Counted from the stretch's first letter, positions 1 to 14,356 are shown. The stretch: 64,000 nucleotides of DNA from Azadirachta indica (GCA_022749755.1 CM040440.1:18339269-18403268), one strand, 5' to 3'. Numbers and translations are program-made. The notes: generated by a model not told the origin, from the sequence alone.

Positions 1-1067
1 ACTTTCACATCCTTATCCGAATGAATAGTAAAATTATATTCATGCTCAAATTAAATAATATTTACTCAATTATTGGATCCCAATCATTCCACAAAACTAT
101 ACGTTCATAAAACCAACGTCTAGTCCACAAAAGAAGCTTTAGGCTGGGTAGAGGTTTTGCAAAAGACGGGCATCTGGAAATCCGCTGGCGTTTGACGGTA
201 TAAAGAGGACGGTGGACCCACTTTATTCTCTGTGGATCAGAGCTACTGTAGAAAAGAAAAATATATATGTATGGAATAATGAATGAATGAACCACCAAAA
301 GCCCAAAACACGCAAAAGTTATATTAAATTACTCGTGGGGCATAGTTATCCGCACCGAAAAAGAACGAGCGGATTTTCAATGTACAAGAATATTCAGAAT
401 GATTAGCTGATACTATGGGTTTGATATTATAATTTACACGAACTTTTTATTGAATTACTGTACAAAGCGTAGAAAATGACGTCAGAAATTGGGTATTATA
501 AATTATTATTAAACTTGATTATAAAATAATAAAAAATTTATTACATAAAAAGTGGAGTAAATGTATCATTATCCCAATATTAAATGAGATGTCTAATGTT
601 CATACACATTTTCTTCAGGGTCGTGGGTTTAATCTCGTCTTCTTATCGCATGCCTAAGTCCTAACCCCTCATTATAGCGTGTCGCTAATATATTTTTGTT
701 AACTATTGTTTATTTGACGTGTCACATCATTGTATTATCCAGTATCAAACTGCGGGGACCCGTGTCCCCGGTTATTTTTTCGTTGTAGTTTTCTCGCTTC
801 CCAATCAGACCGGAGAAAATGTCGCATTCAAAACGAAAATTCAAAGACACGCAATTCTCGTTCTTTCCTGTATTCCTTTAGTATATTTATACGCTAACCA
901 ATACAATTTGTTCACCACTTATGATAACGTCACTATAAAATGTAAGTGTATCTTGCTGCCCCTTCACTTAACTGCTCACTACTCACACTTGTCATCTCCT
1001 TGTTTGCTTCACTCTTTCTCTTTTCCATCGGCAGATACAGAGAAATAGAGATACACGGACAGCAGTC
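1..1067 (+). promoter_or_regulatory. Upstream region, promoter and leader of the sucrose synthase gene
   Basis: No gene is recognised in this stretch. A TATA-like TATAAAA lies at 934-940, about 130 bases before the start codon. A pyrimidine-rich stretch follows (about 960-1030) that resembles a transcribed leader. The segment at about 60-300 is less AT-rich than its surroundings and open on the minus strand, but its translation matches no family I know. Promoter assignment is inferred from position and the TATA-like motif only. Confidence 0.5.
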
Positions 1068-4000
1068 ATGGCAGCTAAATTAGATCGGATTCCAAGCATC
1101 AGAGAGCGCGTAGAGGATACTCTCTCTATTCATCGCAACGAACTCGTTTCTCTCCTTTCCAGGTCCTGATCAGACTCATTTCTCTCTCTTTGATCCTTGT
1201 TTAGAAAGATATTAAGTTCGCTTAAGTTTTTGCGATGGTGTTTGCTGGAGTTTGCAGGTATGTGGATCAAGGCAAAGGGATTTTGCAGCCGCATGTTCTG
1301 ATCGACGAGCTCGACAACGTTACCGGCGAAAAGGAAGCGAAGCAGCATCTTAGTCCATTTAGCGAAATTCTTAAAAATACTCAGGTAAATTTCTCTCTCT
1401 TCTCCTTTCGTAATGATTTTCCGTCAGTGACTGTTATTTCTTATTTTATTAATTACTAAAGCTACTTTGAGAAATTTGTTGATCAAGGCTTTAGCGTATC
1501 TCTGTTACTTTAAAGCTGCGTGGATCGTCCATCATTTTTATTTTCCGAGAGATTTTTTCCACCCTCTATGGCTTCAAGTGTTCTATATTTTAATCTTAAT
1601 TCTGACAAGAATAGTGAGGAGAGGAGAATAACAAGATGGTTCTATTGTTTTTAATAGGAAGCAATTGTCCTGCCTCCGTTTGTGGCTATAGCAGTTCGTC
1701 CAAGACCAGGTGTTTGGGAATATGTCCGCGTTAATGTCCATGAACTTAGTGTGGAGCAATTAAGTGTTTCTGAATACCTTTGCTTCAAAGAAGAACTTGT
1801 AGATGGGCCGTAAGTAACCTAGCTGTTTATGACTTTGTTCAAGTAAAATTATTAATTATTACGAAACATTGCCTTTTAACTTTTTTTTTTTTAAACATTT
1901 GTTAGGTCTAATGTCAAATTTGTGCTTGAGCTTGATTTTGAACCGTTCAATGCAACTTTTCCTCGCCCCAACCGATCTTCATCTATTGGTAATGGTGTTC
2001 AGTTCCTTAACCGTCACCTTTCTTCAAGTATGTTTCGTAACAAAGACTGTTTGGAGCCCTTAGTCGACTTCCTTCGTGCACACAAATATAAAGGACAGGT
2101 AATTGTTCTGTACCTTGATTTTCTTCTAACTAAGAATCTTCATCTGTGCTTTTTCTAGCCTGTAATCTGGAATTAGCGGAGTTGAAATTTACTATTTCTG
2201 AGTGGTTTTTTGTTTTGTTTGAAAATTTTTGGAGTTAGATAATTTGATTAGGGATTATATGCAGCTATTGATGTTGAATGATCGGATTCAAAACATATCT
2301 CGACTTCAATCTGCTCTGGCCAAGGCAGAGGATCATCTTTCTAAACTTCCAGCTGATACTCCATTTTCTGAGTTCGAATATGCGTAAGTTTCTAGATATA
2401 TTTTATTGAATTTATTTGTATTTTTTTGTAGGTGGAAGATACAAGCAGGCCACAATTGTTAAACATACTTTTTCTATGCCTGATATGTATGTTTTTCCAT
2501 GAGTGCAGATTACAAGGACTGGGTTTTGAGAGAGGTTGGGGAGATACTGCAGAGCATGTATTGGAGATGATGCATCTGCTCTTAGACATCCTTCAGGCGC
2601 CTGATCCCTCTACATTGGAGCAATTCCTAGGGAGAATACCAATGGTGTTTAATGTTGTCATCTTGTCTCCTCATGGATACTTTGGGCAAGCAAATGTTTT
2701 AGGTCTGCCTGACACTGGTGGCCAGGTATTCATAATTTCTGTAACATATTGCAAGGCAAAATGCATGCCACAAAAATGGATATTATCTTTTCACTTTCCT
2801 GTTGTCTTTGTTCACCTTCTCAACTTAGTTTTTCTTCCTGTCACATGCATGAATTATGATTCTTATATTTAGAGTGAAGTAAGCAATCACTAACTGGAGA
2901 TCTCATTTTAATAAGATTTCTTTTCTTATTTTCCCCGTATAATTGGAAGATTGTTTATATTCTGGACCAAGTGCGTGCATTGGAAAATGAAATGCTTCTT
3001 AGAATAAAGAGGCAAGGACTGGATATCACTCCTAAAATTCTTATCGTAAGTGTATTTATTTTTAGTTCATGTTGGTTTCTTATTTTTTCCATTATTTTTC
3101 TAGAGGTTCTAACACAGTCTGTGCTGGTTCTTCAAGGTAACCAGACTGATACCTGATGCAAAAGGGACCCCATGCAACCAAAGGATTGAAAGAGTAAGTG
3201 GAACAGAACACGCTCATATTTTACGGGTTCCTTTTAGATCAGAGAATGGAATTCTTCGCCAATGGATCTCAAGATTTGATGTATGGCCTTATTTGGAGAC
3301 CTTTGCTGAGGTAGATTCAGTGTAACTTTCGAAATTTTATTTATCCTGCCACGATGAATTTAAGAAAATGGAAAATTTTTAGGTCCTTTTGTTTATGTTT
3401 GCTAATGTTTTATGTTTACATGTCTTTTCTAATTTGGCTTTAAATTTTTATCAATCTGCTTCTAAATATGATCAGGATGTAGCAAGCGAAATTACAGCTG
3501 AATTACAGGGTTTTCCTGATTTCATTGTTGGCAACTACAGTGATGGGAACCTTGTTTCATCTTTGCTGGCATATAAAATGGGAGTTACTCAGGTTAGCCT
3601 CAATAATATGAAACTGTTAAACTTATCATATTATCTACTAAGATTGGAAACTCACATTTGATATGTTGCTATGTGTAGTGCACCATTGCGCATGCACTGG
3701 AGAAAACAAAGTATCCAGATTCAGATATATATTGGAAAAGGTTTGATGAAAAATATCACTTTTCATGCCAATTCACTGCTGACCTGATAGCTATGAACAA
3801 TGCAGATTTTATCATCACCAGTACCTACCAAGAGATTGCAGGAACGTAAGTCTCTCCCTTTATAGGAATCAATCGGTTGCATGACTACTCATTATGTTTA
3901 TGTGCCATCAAACCTAAATGTGCTCCCTAATGGCATGTCCTGCCTGCTTTGGTATAACTGTTGATGTTCTTAAAGCTTATTATGCAAAAACTTTGACAGA

Positions 4001-6365
4001 ATACAAGAATGGAAGCTGAAAATCATTAAAATAATTAGCTCCAGGTGATAAATCTACATTGTCAATCTAAAATTAATGGGTAACATGGATACATCATTTT
4101 TGCATACAGCCAGGTTGCAGTGTAAAATTAAGATTTAAGGAGCTAAACCAGGAAAATCATTAGAATGTGACAACAACCTGAACTCTGAGTTTATAAGGAT
4201 TCTCAAATTTTGCTTGAAAACAAAAGAATTCAGAACTTGCTGCAAGTTATTTTTGATGGCAACCAGGTTATTGTCAGGTTGAGAAATGCATGAGCAGATT
4301 TGAAACACACTCAACTTTCGGTAAACCATCTTGTTAAATGGTAAAAGATGTATTGAATCTCTTTTAAGGATCATATCACTCATTATTAGCCCTGGAAATG
4401 ATTATTACAATTACATCAGCTTTTGCTGCTCAATGGCAGTTAGTTTAATTTGTTATGCTCGCTGATAATCAGCATTCCTTCACAATCATGGCAAGCAGTG
4501 CATCATTACTGAATACTGACAGGTCCTCTTGAAAATTACTTCAGGTGAAATTTATTGGATCATTTGCTCAACTCGTATGTTCTTTTTCTTTCAGGAAAAA
4601 CACTGTTGGTCAGTATGAGAGCCATACTGCATTCACTCTTCCAGGCTTATATCGAGTTGTTCATGGCATTGATGTTTTTGATCCAAAGTTTAACATTGTC
4701 TCTCCGGGGGCGGATATGGAAATTTATTTTCCATACAAGGAAAGCCAGAAAAGACTCACAGCCCTGCATGGGTCTATAGAAAAGATGCTATATGATCCTG
4801 AGCAGAATGATGAGCATATGTGAGTCTCTTCCCGATTCTATAACTTTTCTCGGCCTTTTACAGTTTCTATATGTCACATCAATGTGGTTATACCTTTATT
4901 AGTAAGAAATTTGATCACGGTACTCTGGATGTTTCTGTTATTATACAAGCATATCTGATCAAAAATTGTCCTTATTATCCTTTAGAGGGTCAAATGCTAC
5001 AAAGCAAAATGAATTCATTTTATGGTCGTAGAATGCTAAAGATGCTGCAAAACCGAGTAATTTTATTTACATTGTTGTCAATCCAATTCAGTTGTACTAT
5101 ATAACAATGTTTCATGTTGAAGATTTTTCAAAGCGGTTAGGTTCTTTTTGCAAAATTAGTCTATAATCTTGTTTTCCATCTGTATTACTGCAGTGGTACA
5201 TTGAGTGATCGGTCGAAGCCCATCTTGTTTTCCATGGCAAGGCTTGACAGAGTGAAAAATATGACAGGGTTGGTTGAATTGTATGGTAAGAGTACCAGAC
5301 TGAGGGAATTGGCTAACCTTGTGGTGGTAGCTGGTAATATTGATGTGAAGAATTCCAAAGACAGAGAAGAAATTGTAGAAATTGAGAAGATGCATGAGCT
5401 TATAAAGAAATACGAATTGGATGGTCAGTTTCGTTGGATTGTAAGCCAAACAAATCGAGCTCGTAATGGTGAGCTCTATCGCTACATAGCCGACACCAGA
5501 GGTGTTTTTGTTCAGGTACATGTCCATGAAAACTATTGAATTTTTTACTCTGCATACTAATGAATCCTTAGGTGTTATAATGACTTTAACCCTGTATTGA
5601 TTTTTTAAAAATTAATTCATGGCAGCCTGCTTTTTATGAAGCCTTTGGACTTACAGTCGTGGAAGCTATGACTTGTGGACTTCCAACATTTGCCACCTGC
5701 AATGGTGGTCCTGCAGAGATTATTGAGCATGGTATCTCAGGATTCCATATTGATCCATATCACCCTGGTCAGGCTGCTGAAATTTTGGCAGATTTTTTTG
5801 AGAAGTGCAAGGAAGATCCAAACCACTGGAACAAAATATCTGAAGGAGGGCTTAAAAGGATCTACGAAAGGTTAGTATCTCTAGGTGGAATTGATTCTCC
5901 TATACTATCTTCTTATCAAATATGATGTTTGAGCTCACGCAGAACTCACAAAACTGTAGGTACACCTGGAAGATTTATTCTGAAAGGCTACTGACACTGG
6001 CTGGAGTATATAGTTTCTGGAAGTATGTTTCAAAACTTGAGAGGCGTGAGACCCGACGATATCTTGAGATGTTTTACATTCTCAAGTTCCGGGAGTTGGT
6101 GAGTACTTTTTAACCATGTATTCTAGTTACATTTATGATGGAGCGTTCTGGTTACAGTTGGCTCGTGATTTTTACACCATGACACTTTTGAGCAATGAAT
6201 TCATAAAACATCTTATGAATCAAATTCATCAGAGTTGATATTATTAATTTGTGGAATTGTTGGTTGACTGTGCTTTGCCATCAAACTTCATGTTCCACAT
6301 TGAATTTTGATATGCTTGCATTGTTTCAGGTGAAGTCTGTTCCTTTAGCAAAAGAGGAACATTAA
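1068..6365 (+). CDS. SUS3: Sucrose synthase, SUS2/SUS3-like clade (15 coding exons, 807 aa)
   Basis: Cytosolic or membrane-associated glycosyltransferase (GT4) that reversibly converts sucrose plus UDP into UDP-glucose and fructose. Exons read by eye: 1068-1162, 1258-1384, 1658-1809, 1906-2098, 2265-2383, 2509-2725, 2950-3045, 3137-3310, 3476-3592, 3679-3845, 4595-4819, 5194-5515, 5626-5870, 5960-6098, 6330-6365. All junction phases agree and give 807 residues, the usual family length. The N-terminal regulatory segment has the expected Ser10 (RIPSIRER). The glycosyltransferase part shows the LPDTGGQ loop, [29 protein letters not shown] and the E-x7-E donor-site motif in [11 protein letters not shown]. 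The wording ([34 protein letters not shown]) resembles the Arabidopsis SUS2/SUS3 group more than SUS1/SUS4. The first intron opens with GTCCTG, and the acceptor before exon 7 (GGAAG) is poor in pyrimidines; both are dictated by the conserved protein. The symbol denotes the clade, not proven orthology. Confidence 0.95.
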
Positions 6366-8157
6366 TTAGTAAGCTGCAGATGCTGGAGGAACTGCTCTAT
6401 ACCTCGCGACCCAGCTACCTGAGACGTGACTGCTACATAGTTTAAATAAGAGAGTGATCTGGTTTTATGCATGTAAATTTGTCTATGTTGTTCCATGGTT
6501 TCGAAGATGTATGAGGCTCTTGTTCCCTCATTTTTCCTGTGCTATTCTCGACGGTGTTCACTGTCGTGGCTGTTGTGAAGAATTTGATTTACTAAAGACT
6601 TATTTTATTAAATGTTCTTTTCTTTTGTACCGCAAGTTCACTTTTATACCATTGGTCAAGTCCTTAACGATCCCGTGAAATAAATACAAATAAAATGCCA
6701 GCCTCGGTTTAATAAATACGAAAGGGGAAACTTGTCCTACATTAATTTATGCAAAATTTTCAAGCTTTTTAAAGATAAGACATCCATTTACGGGAGGTAC
6801 GAATTATGAGATCCTTTGAAATAACTTGTCCTGTTAGTTTTTCAAAAATTTCCAGATTATTTTATTTTATTTTTATAAATTAGTTTTAGATAATTAATTA
6901 TTTAAATGAAGAAACATGCTGTGAATTTATAAAAATCATTCTACAACAACTCATTCAAACGTCAACAGACTACAGCAAGCTTCAATTGACTTCAATTCAA
7001 ACATTTGTCATCTCTCTGCAAGTAGTTTTATAAAACAATGTGCTTGTTTTTGTTTGTGTAGTGAGTTTATGTTCTGAAAGTAGAAGATGTTTATGTTCTC
7101 ATGGAAGTTCTCTGTCCCTCCATTATTAGTTCCACGAGAGCAAATGAATGTGCTTTTATTTTAGAACTCCAAGATTTTTATGGATTCATTTTTTAAAAAA
7201 AAATGTGTTTTGTGATTCATAAAGGGGGGACACGGGATTATTTCTTTTCTTCTTAGCTTCTTCCTAATTAAACATAAATTAATTTGGAGGTTATAGTCAT
7301 AGAGAGATTGGGAATGTCTCTCGGTCCCTCTAGTTCTTATTCCCACTTTGAAACGTTGTTTTTGGTACGCAGTCACTCTTGCTCATTTCACTGTCCCAAA
7401 GCGAAGTCTCAGTTCTGACACTTCTGACAAGCCTGTAAACAACCAGCGTCAGCTTTTTTGACCAGGCCATCTGATATCCCACAACCTCCCCACCTTGAGA
7501 GTAACACAAGGCTCAGGCTCCCTCATTCATCCTTTGTTGATCTCCTTTCTCTTCCTTGGTCCATTTTCAACGGTCAAAAAATAATAAACAGTACTCCTCA
7601 TTTGGAAGTTAAAAAACATTATCCACTGACATCGAAATTCAGTTATCGTTAATTTGTTATATATCCCTCCAGTTATTTTGTAAGTTGTTTGCTAGTTTCA
7701 AGGGCTGAACAGGGTAGAGTAACAATATATGATGTTAGCTTCTGTGGTCTAGTCCCCATCCCTTCTGATTATTTGCTAATTCCCTACAACACACATGTGA
7801 ACATAAAAGAGGGAGAGTGATTAAAACTTCAAAAGTTCTTTTCAAAAAAAGAGCACTAGTAGACATATAACAAGTCCCAAAAAGCAGAGTTAATAAACTA
7901 AAATACAAACAAACACAGCCTATTCTATTGGACGAGCCGAAACACCGTTCTTGGAACGACACTTGCACTTACACCATAGGTTAATAAAATATCTGTTAAC
8001 AGTAATCTATATAATAATCCTCGACCAAAGCGCTTCAAGGTCTGGGGCGCGAGCCTTAGGCCTAGACGCTATTGCCTATTGCACTTCCCTAAGGAATTTC
8101 ATAAACTGACAACAATTTGAAGAAAATACGAGACTAGTAATTTATCTATTAAGTTAC
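6366..8157. other. Sucrose synthase 3' UTR, then intergenic DNA
   Basis: Roughly the first 330 bases after the stop codon look like 3' UTR, with AATAAA-like signals near 6679-6715. The remainder is AT-rich with no open frame that resembles a known protein. The part nearest 8157 should hold the 3' UTR of the convergent endoglucanase gene. Confidence 0.5.
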
Positions 8158-10395
8158 TTAGAGCTGGCCGAACGAGTGAGCGAGATACGCTAGTGATCCT
8201 ACAAGAGGTGCGTTGATGTAAGTAGCTGGCTCTGATTGCTCATAATCTGACCGTTCATCTGGGAATCTATCATGCTTATCGGGACCACCAACAATTGCAC
8301 CCACTAGAACGTTGGGGTTGGGAGATCGTGACTTCATGAAACTGAAGCCTGAGGAGCATTGGATCTTGGATGGATGTACAGCAATGGACGGCAGTGATGA
8401 TCCCCTGTGGTGTATCCTTTGTGGGTATCTTGCACCATACCCCACCATGTACGACATTTTCAATGGGTTGTCCCCTAGCAAATAGTCCACCTGAGAACAG
8501 TGGCATTCACATTTACAGTAGTCAAATTTAGTAAAATCAACTTTCAAAAATAAAAAATTCAGTATTAAAGAAGATACATGCAATAAATTTACTTGCCTGT
8601 TTCTTTGCAATGGTCCGGAGTCGCTTTGGGGTTACAGTGTTACCACCGCAATTAACAACGCTGTGGGCAGAAGTTAAATACTTGGCATATGTTAGGAGCA
8701 GGAACGAAGTGGAGGTAACATATTGCATGTTGCTATCACTCATCTTAAACAGAAGTCCACCTGTTCATCATCAGTTAATAGAAGAAAACAAAATTAGCCG
8801 TTACAGAGAAGTTAACACATTTTGGCATTTGTGGAGGGAACAAGAGGGTAAAACCTGGAGTGTATTGGGTTGAAGAGAATGGGGCCCCTGGAATTAGAGA
8901 GCAAATGAAATTATCTGCATGGCCCTTGTAGTCATGGAGTGATTGTACCTTTTGAACCAGAAATGCCTAAAATATAGGAGCAACCAACATTAATAACCCT
9001 CTTTTATCAGAGAGGAAAATCAATGTGAGTGATGGGATTGAATGATACCTTAGAAAGAAGAATTCTAGCTCCAACATGCTTGTTGTCCCACCCAAATGTA
9101 TTATCATATTCTGCAGCTCCAAGGGTTTGTCCATTAACTTGAATGTAGTTCAGGTAGGTTGGGTTCTTGGTGGCCTTGTGCAGCCAAGCAGCGCCCCACA
9201 ATAGCTCATCCTTCCATTGTTAACACATCGGTTAGATTTTCCCTTCCTCAGGAAAAATTGACACTTGAAGCAAAAATGGAGAAGTTCTAGAACATAAACT
9301 TTACCTGATAACCAGAATATGAGCAATAGAATGGGCAAACAAATTTCTTCAACCCATTGCTATAAGCTCCTCTGTATTTGTCGGCAAACTGAAACACCTG
9401 TTCAAAATAACAAAATAAATCCCAGGTTTATTGGAGAAACTGAAAAATAAGCAGGGAAATGCCTTATTTTGATGAGATTTTTCATTTGCAATGTCTAAAT
9501 TAAAATTTTACCCTAATAGCTCTCGTGACCAAAAGCTTTGAGTAGGTTGAATCACTTCTCCTGAATACCAAAGAAGCAGCGGCTAGAGCAGCAGCAGTCT
9601 CTCCTGCCACATCAGAACCAGGAGAGTTCTTGTCTACTTTAACAACAGTTCTGGGTGTATCCATATCTTCTGGCCTCTCCCAACAAGCATGGTCCTTGTT
9701 AGCATCACCCACCTACGGTATGTAAAACCCATAATCAATCCTTTTGTTTTATGTCCTCATCAAATATGTAAAATGGACATTGTCTTAAGAACAAGAACAA
9801 ATTTTAAAAATGCAGTTAAGAAAGTACAAACCTGAACATAGATGGTGTCTTGGTATGCAGTAGCTTTGAGGAGATAATCAGTAGCCCAACGAATGGCTTC
9901 TCTGGCATGCTGCAGCTCACCTTTCATCAACCCACCAAACTCAATGACACTCCATGAAAGCATGGTGGTAGTGAAAGCCATGGGAAACCCAAACTTCACA
10001 TTGTCCCCTGCATCATAGTATCCTCCAACCAAATCAACCTGCATTTTAAGTTCCAAACTCAAATCAGCAAAACCCACAACAAAAAAGGAAAAACATTCAA
10101 AGTATGAACACTGAAATAAAAGAGAAAGTGAGCTGTGTATGCATACATGCATGGCTGAGCCATCAGAGAGACCAGAGTTTCTCCTCCAAGTGATCCTCTG
10201 GTTCGGTGGAAGCCTCCCTGACCTCTGGCCTTCAAAAAAGAGGATTGATTTGGTGAGAGCATCTCTATAGTTCTGTTTAGCAAAGCGAGGGTGGCGGTGA
10301 TGGGGGTGAACAGGGAAGCCTTTGCAGAGCAACAGGGAAGTAGTGAAGCAAAAAAGGAGGACCAGGAGCGTGAAAGGGGAGAGAGAGAGAGCCAT
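8158..10395 (-). CDS. Endo-1,4-beta-glucanase, glycoside hydrolase family 9, class B (506 aa)
   Basis: Secreted cellulase-type enzyme that cleaves beta-1,4-glucan in the cell wall. Coding exons on the minus strand: 10395-10147, 10038-9832, 9712-9512, 9397-9305, 9210-9049, 8966-8855, 8760-8597, 8490-8158; phases agree and give 506 residues. Residues 1 to about 24 form a signal peptide (MALSLSPF then a Leu/Phe-rich core). GH9 hallmarks are present: YDAGDN with Asp92 and Asp95, RIHHRGSS with His424, and [11 protein letters not shown] with Asp474 and Glu483. There is no C-terminal cellulose-binding module and no membrane anchor, which fits class B. The intron after residue 396 begins with GCAAGT instead of GT, a GC-AG intron; reading frame and conservation require this site. 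The ATG at 10395 was chosen over two upstream in-frame ATGs because it begins a normal signal peptide. Confidence 0.93.
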
Positions 10396-10480
10396 TTTTG
10401 GGACTGCAAACAAAATAAGGAACCCAACCAACCAACCAACGAACAAGCCGCAGTGAAGAACATAGGCCTGCCTTTCTCAT

Positions 10481-10488
10481 TATTTATA
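10481..10488 (-). promoter_or_regulatory. TATA box of the endoglucanase gene
   Basis: On the minus strand this reads TATAAATA, about 90 bases upstream of the chosen start codon, a normal distance for a plant TATA box plus short leader. It also argues against starts much further upstream. Confidence 0.6.
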
Positions 10489-10489
10489 A

Positions 10490-13400
10490 AGCAAAAGCTG
10501 CCTCTGTTGACGTCCTGCTTGGTTATACAGTTATAAAATCCTCATCCTCTAACGGCCTAACCGGGGCTTCGCTTTTAATAATTAATCAGGTTCAACAGAA
10601 CTCATTAATTAATATTTTTTTCCTTGTCATTTCATTATGGGATGTTTGTGTGCATTTTTTCAGGAATTCCTTTAACCAAAAGTAAGGACATCCGGATCCA
10701 GGGGCCTTAAAAACAAATTAGCATCCTCACATGGGACTATGAATAACATTAAGATATGCTATAAGCTCAAATAACAATTCAGTACGTTAAAAATTCAATT
10801 GGGCTATGAAATAAGCATTGAATCGAAATCAAACGCATTCCAACATTTTTTTTTTTTTTTTGCTTAGGATAAATCCTAGATAAGTGTAATCATCCACGGA
10901 TTATACTTTACCTTCATACATGTACAATGGTTAAATGGGAAAAGGAGTTCTCATCTCCTCTAATGTCCATTAAATCATAAATTTTTAGCAGGGTAAATAA
11001 TTAATTATATACAAATAATGCAAATATAAGATGTGAATAAAGTAGGTCCTACTTGTGGACCAAAGGTCCAGAAGAGGTCACGGGCTCAAAGTGTAAACAC
11101 ATGATAAATAGAATATTCATCGAAGCGGTAGAAACTAGAAAGTGAATCTTATTATATACTATATAGACACTTCATCAGTAGGTATTTCAGATAGTAAAAT
11201 TAAAATAATAAGCCAGATTATGCTGAACACCCGGTGAATGTAACTAAGTTCCCGCTATTTTGGAACGAAGTTTGGAATAAATACCGTTGGACACAACACA
11301 AAATTTCCTGTCGGAGAAAAAGGATGAACATAAACATGGGGCTCATACTTGAACTCCAAATTAACTGTCGGTAATTAAAAAAGAAAATGATAAACTCCGA
11401 AATGGGGTTGATGGCATGCAAACAGTGAGCCACAAAAGGGTCAATGAAAGCCCATACAGTTTGCAGTACTTGATGATGGAGCACTTCAAGCAATAGATAT
11501 GGGTAAGCCGAATGAACTTACGATGCTCATCCCCAGTAACAAGATACCAGGACAACCCCATCCGTTCAAATCAACTCCACAAATTTGGAGTACGGATCCA
11601 GCAACATTTCATTTGCGCTATTCTTATCTATTATTTATTTATTTATTTACTTATTTGTATTTTTGTTGCCATATATCTTTTAGTTGCCTTCAATAATGGA
11701 TTGGATGGGTATACAGTGGATAAAATAACTTGAATGTACTTGCTTTCATAATTTCAAGTTATTTTGATTTAAATTGTTAAAGCGAAAAAGAAAAACTCCA
11801 TAAATTTTTAATTTATTATCTTTATATATTGTTGTTTTCAATAAACTTCTGTCTTTGAGATCGTGGTCACTTTTTTGAGTTCTTAAAAGAAATCCAGTAT
11901 TTGCTTCCATGGGCCATGGCGGCTTGAAACTTACTTATTATTAATCGAGACCGAGGGCTTTTAAATAATTAAAGGATATATTAGTGCACACTTTTCGAAT
12001 AAGAAAGGATATGCGCGAGACGAATTCATCACATGAGGAAGTGTAATTGGATCTACATGTGGGAGAGAATTATCTTCAAGAATCTCTTTTTAATGATTGG
12101 GCTGTTTTCTGTAGCATACAGCATTATTTGATTAGGCATTCCCTTAATTTACTGCGAAATGTGTAAGAGAAAGAGAGAGGCCTTAATTTGCTGCTAAATG
12201 TAACATGTAAAGAGGATCAGCAAGGACCCCAGGCATGTTACACTCGACAGAATGACAGAATGTTCGGCAAGTGATCCATTTAAATTTAATCACAAAGGGG
12301 CCAACCAAAAGAAAAATATTTAGGAAGCATAACAAAAAGATTGCCAGAGCCATAGAGACCTATGTATATTTATATATATAAATGTATATGCAGCATTATT
12401 GACATAGATATCCAAAGGCAGAACATTTAGCTACGTGTTGAAGAATACAAAAAAAATAAAAGAAGGAAAAAGAATAATTGAAGTTGGGATAAAGATTTTA
12501 AAAATCGTAACAGGGATAACCAGGTGTCAATATATGGATGGTGGTTTTGATAAGAAAGCGACGGATTGACCCAATCAATATATATGATCATGTGCTCTTC
12601 TGATTTCTCTCCACATGCAAAAGCATGCAATCCATGTTCATCTGCTTCTATGCGCCTCTCTGTCAAAAACAGAGACAAGACTTATAATTCAAACTGCAAC
12701 AAAAAAGCTGACACCATATTTCTCTTTGTTTGCAGAGGAGATGAAAATAGTAGAAGTTGAAAAATGCAATAATACTTAACATGCCTACGGAATGGGAGTT
12801 AAATGGAGTTCCAAATAAACCCTTTTACGATATGTGTGAAACAAGACTTGGAATGCCTTGTTTGCTTTTAATTTTGCAAGTAACTGGGTAAACTGGTTGG
12901 CGAATCACAGTACAATAGAAATTGCCAATTTGATCAAGAAAATAATATTTAATTAGTCAGCAGAATCGATGAAGACTAAAGCTAGAAGGTTAGATTAATT
13001 AGTATTTCTTTATTTTTTTTCTTTTCGCAAGGCTCAGTAATCAGTATACCAAATGAGAAAGCCAGGGCATGCCTCACCTTGCATGGCCTGATTAATTTAT
13101 TATTAAACAACAGAAACTAAACAAATGCCTTAACCAGGTTCGGTTGAATTCTAAGTAGCGTTTGGTATTCCAATTAAGCAAGCAAGCAGAGTGTGCGCGA
13201 GTAGTAACTGTTAGCAGTCAGAATCATCATGACCACCACTTCACCTCTGAACTCTGGTTTCATTATCTGCTGCTTACATCCCGTGATTTCCGGTTCTTGC
13301 AGGAATTGCTATTATTCTTTGTAGAATATGGCCTACGCTCATCGTAGCTATAGCCTTGACGTAACCATACCATACCGCTGACCCTGATTGTACAAATTTT

Positions 13401-14356
13401 CTTTTTACAAAAATAAGATAAAATAAAATTGTATTCGACATGATGTAATGTCTGTACATCGAAGTTTTTATTTTTTGAGATACTATCTAGCTTAGGGTTT
13501 TACTTTTACTAAGCAAATAGACACTGTGGGCGTTCTTAATTCACCAGAAAATTTAGAAAGAATATGATATAATTTGTTTATTTACTTATTTTTTAAATAT
13601 TATATATTATCGATATTATATTAAAATTTTACCAGAGTCAGGAATTACGAGTTTAGGATATGCTTTAAGTTTTTTTTTTTTTGTTTTAAGCAGAATTAAT
13701 CTCTCTTAAGAAGAACTGTCTCCACTTGTTTTTGTTTTTGTTTTTGTCACGTTGAAGGGTAGTTGGGGGATGGGATATAGGTTGCTTTGTCTGTATCATA
13801 AATTGTTCGAATGTCGCAATTCTCAGACCTACCAAACTACTAGATAGTTCGGTATTTACCATTGCAATTTTGGACCTTGGGTCCAAGCATTAAATTTGGG
13901 TAGTGATAGCAGAGGCCTGCTGATTTTGCCTAGAGCCTTCAGTCATTGAGATGGGCTAAACCTTTTAATACGAGGAGAACGCTACTCGACCCCCAAGGTT
14001 TTTTAAGCTTATCATAACCCCGTTCCAGAAACAGGTCATGGAGTTGAAAACTGCAATGATAGTTTTTTCTTTTGAGTCGGGTATTCATCAGACCAAATGG
14101 AAGAATTTAAGTATATATAGATAAAATGAATGTCGAAGAGCGGTTCTCTGATATAAACGTGGATCAGTACAATTTAATAAAAATAATAAAATCTTTTTAA
14201 ACTAGAACTTTTATTCCAGTAGCAAATTAATAAATATTTGAACTTTCCTCACTTAAGAGGACGGTTCTAATTAATCGCTTATAAATGCTAGTTCTTCAGC
14301 ATACATTGGCTAATTGGCCATACAACAACGGCAAAATGAGACTAAAAATTTAACCC
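10490..14356. other. Intergenic region between endoglucanase and pectinesterase
   Basis: AT-rich DNA with homopolymer runs, for example T-runs near 10844 and 13670. Short open frames occur on both strands (such as minus 11561-11218 and minus 12678-12427), but none has a recognisable domain, a plausible splice partner or a family match. The part just above 14356 should contain the 3' UTR of the pectinesterase gene. No transposon ends were recognised. Confidence 0.4.

Noticed and set aside
62..298. 78-codon minus-strand open frame near the left edge
   Set aside because: Its composition differs from the surroundings, but there is no recognisable domain, no splice context and no family match; it may be chance.
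11218..11561. Overlapping minus-strand frames, one reading GLSWYLVTGDEHRKF
   Set aside because: Briefly suggestive of a conserved protein fragment, but the rest of the frame has no match and no neighbouring exon could be found.
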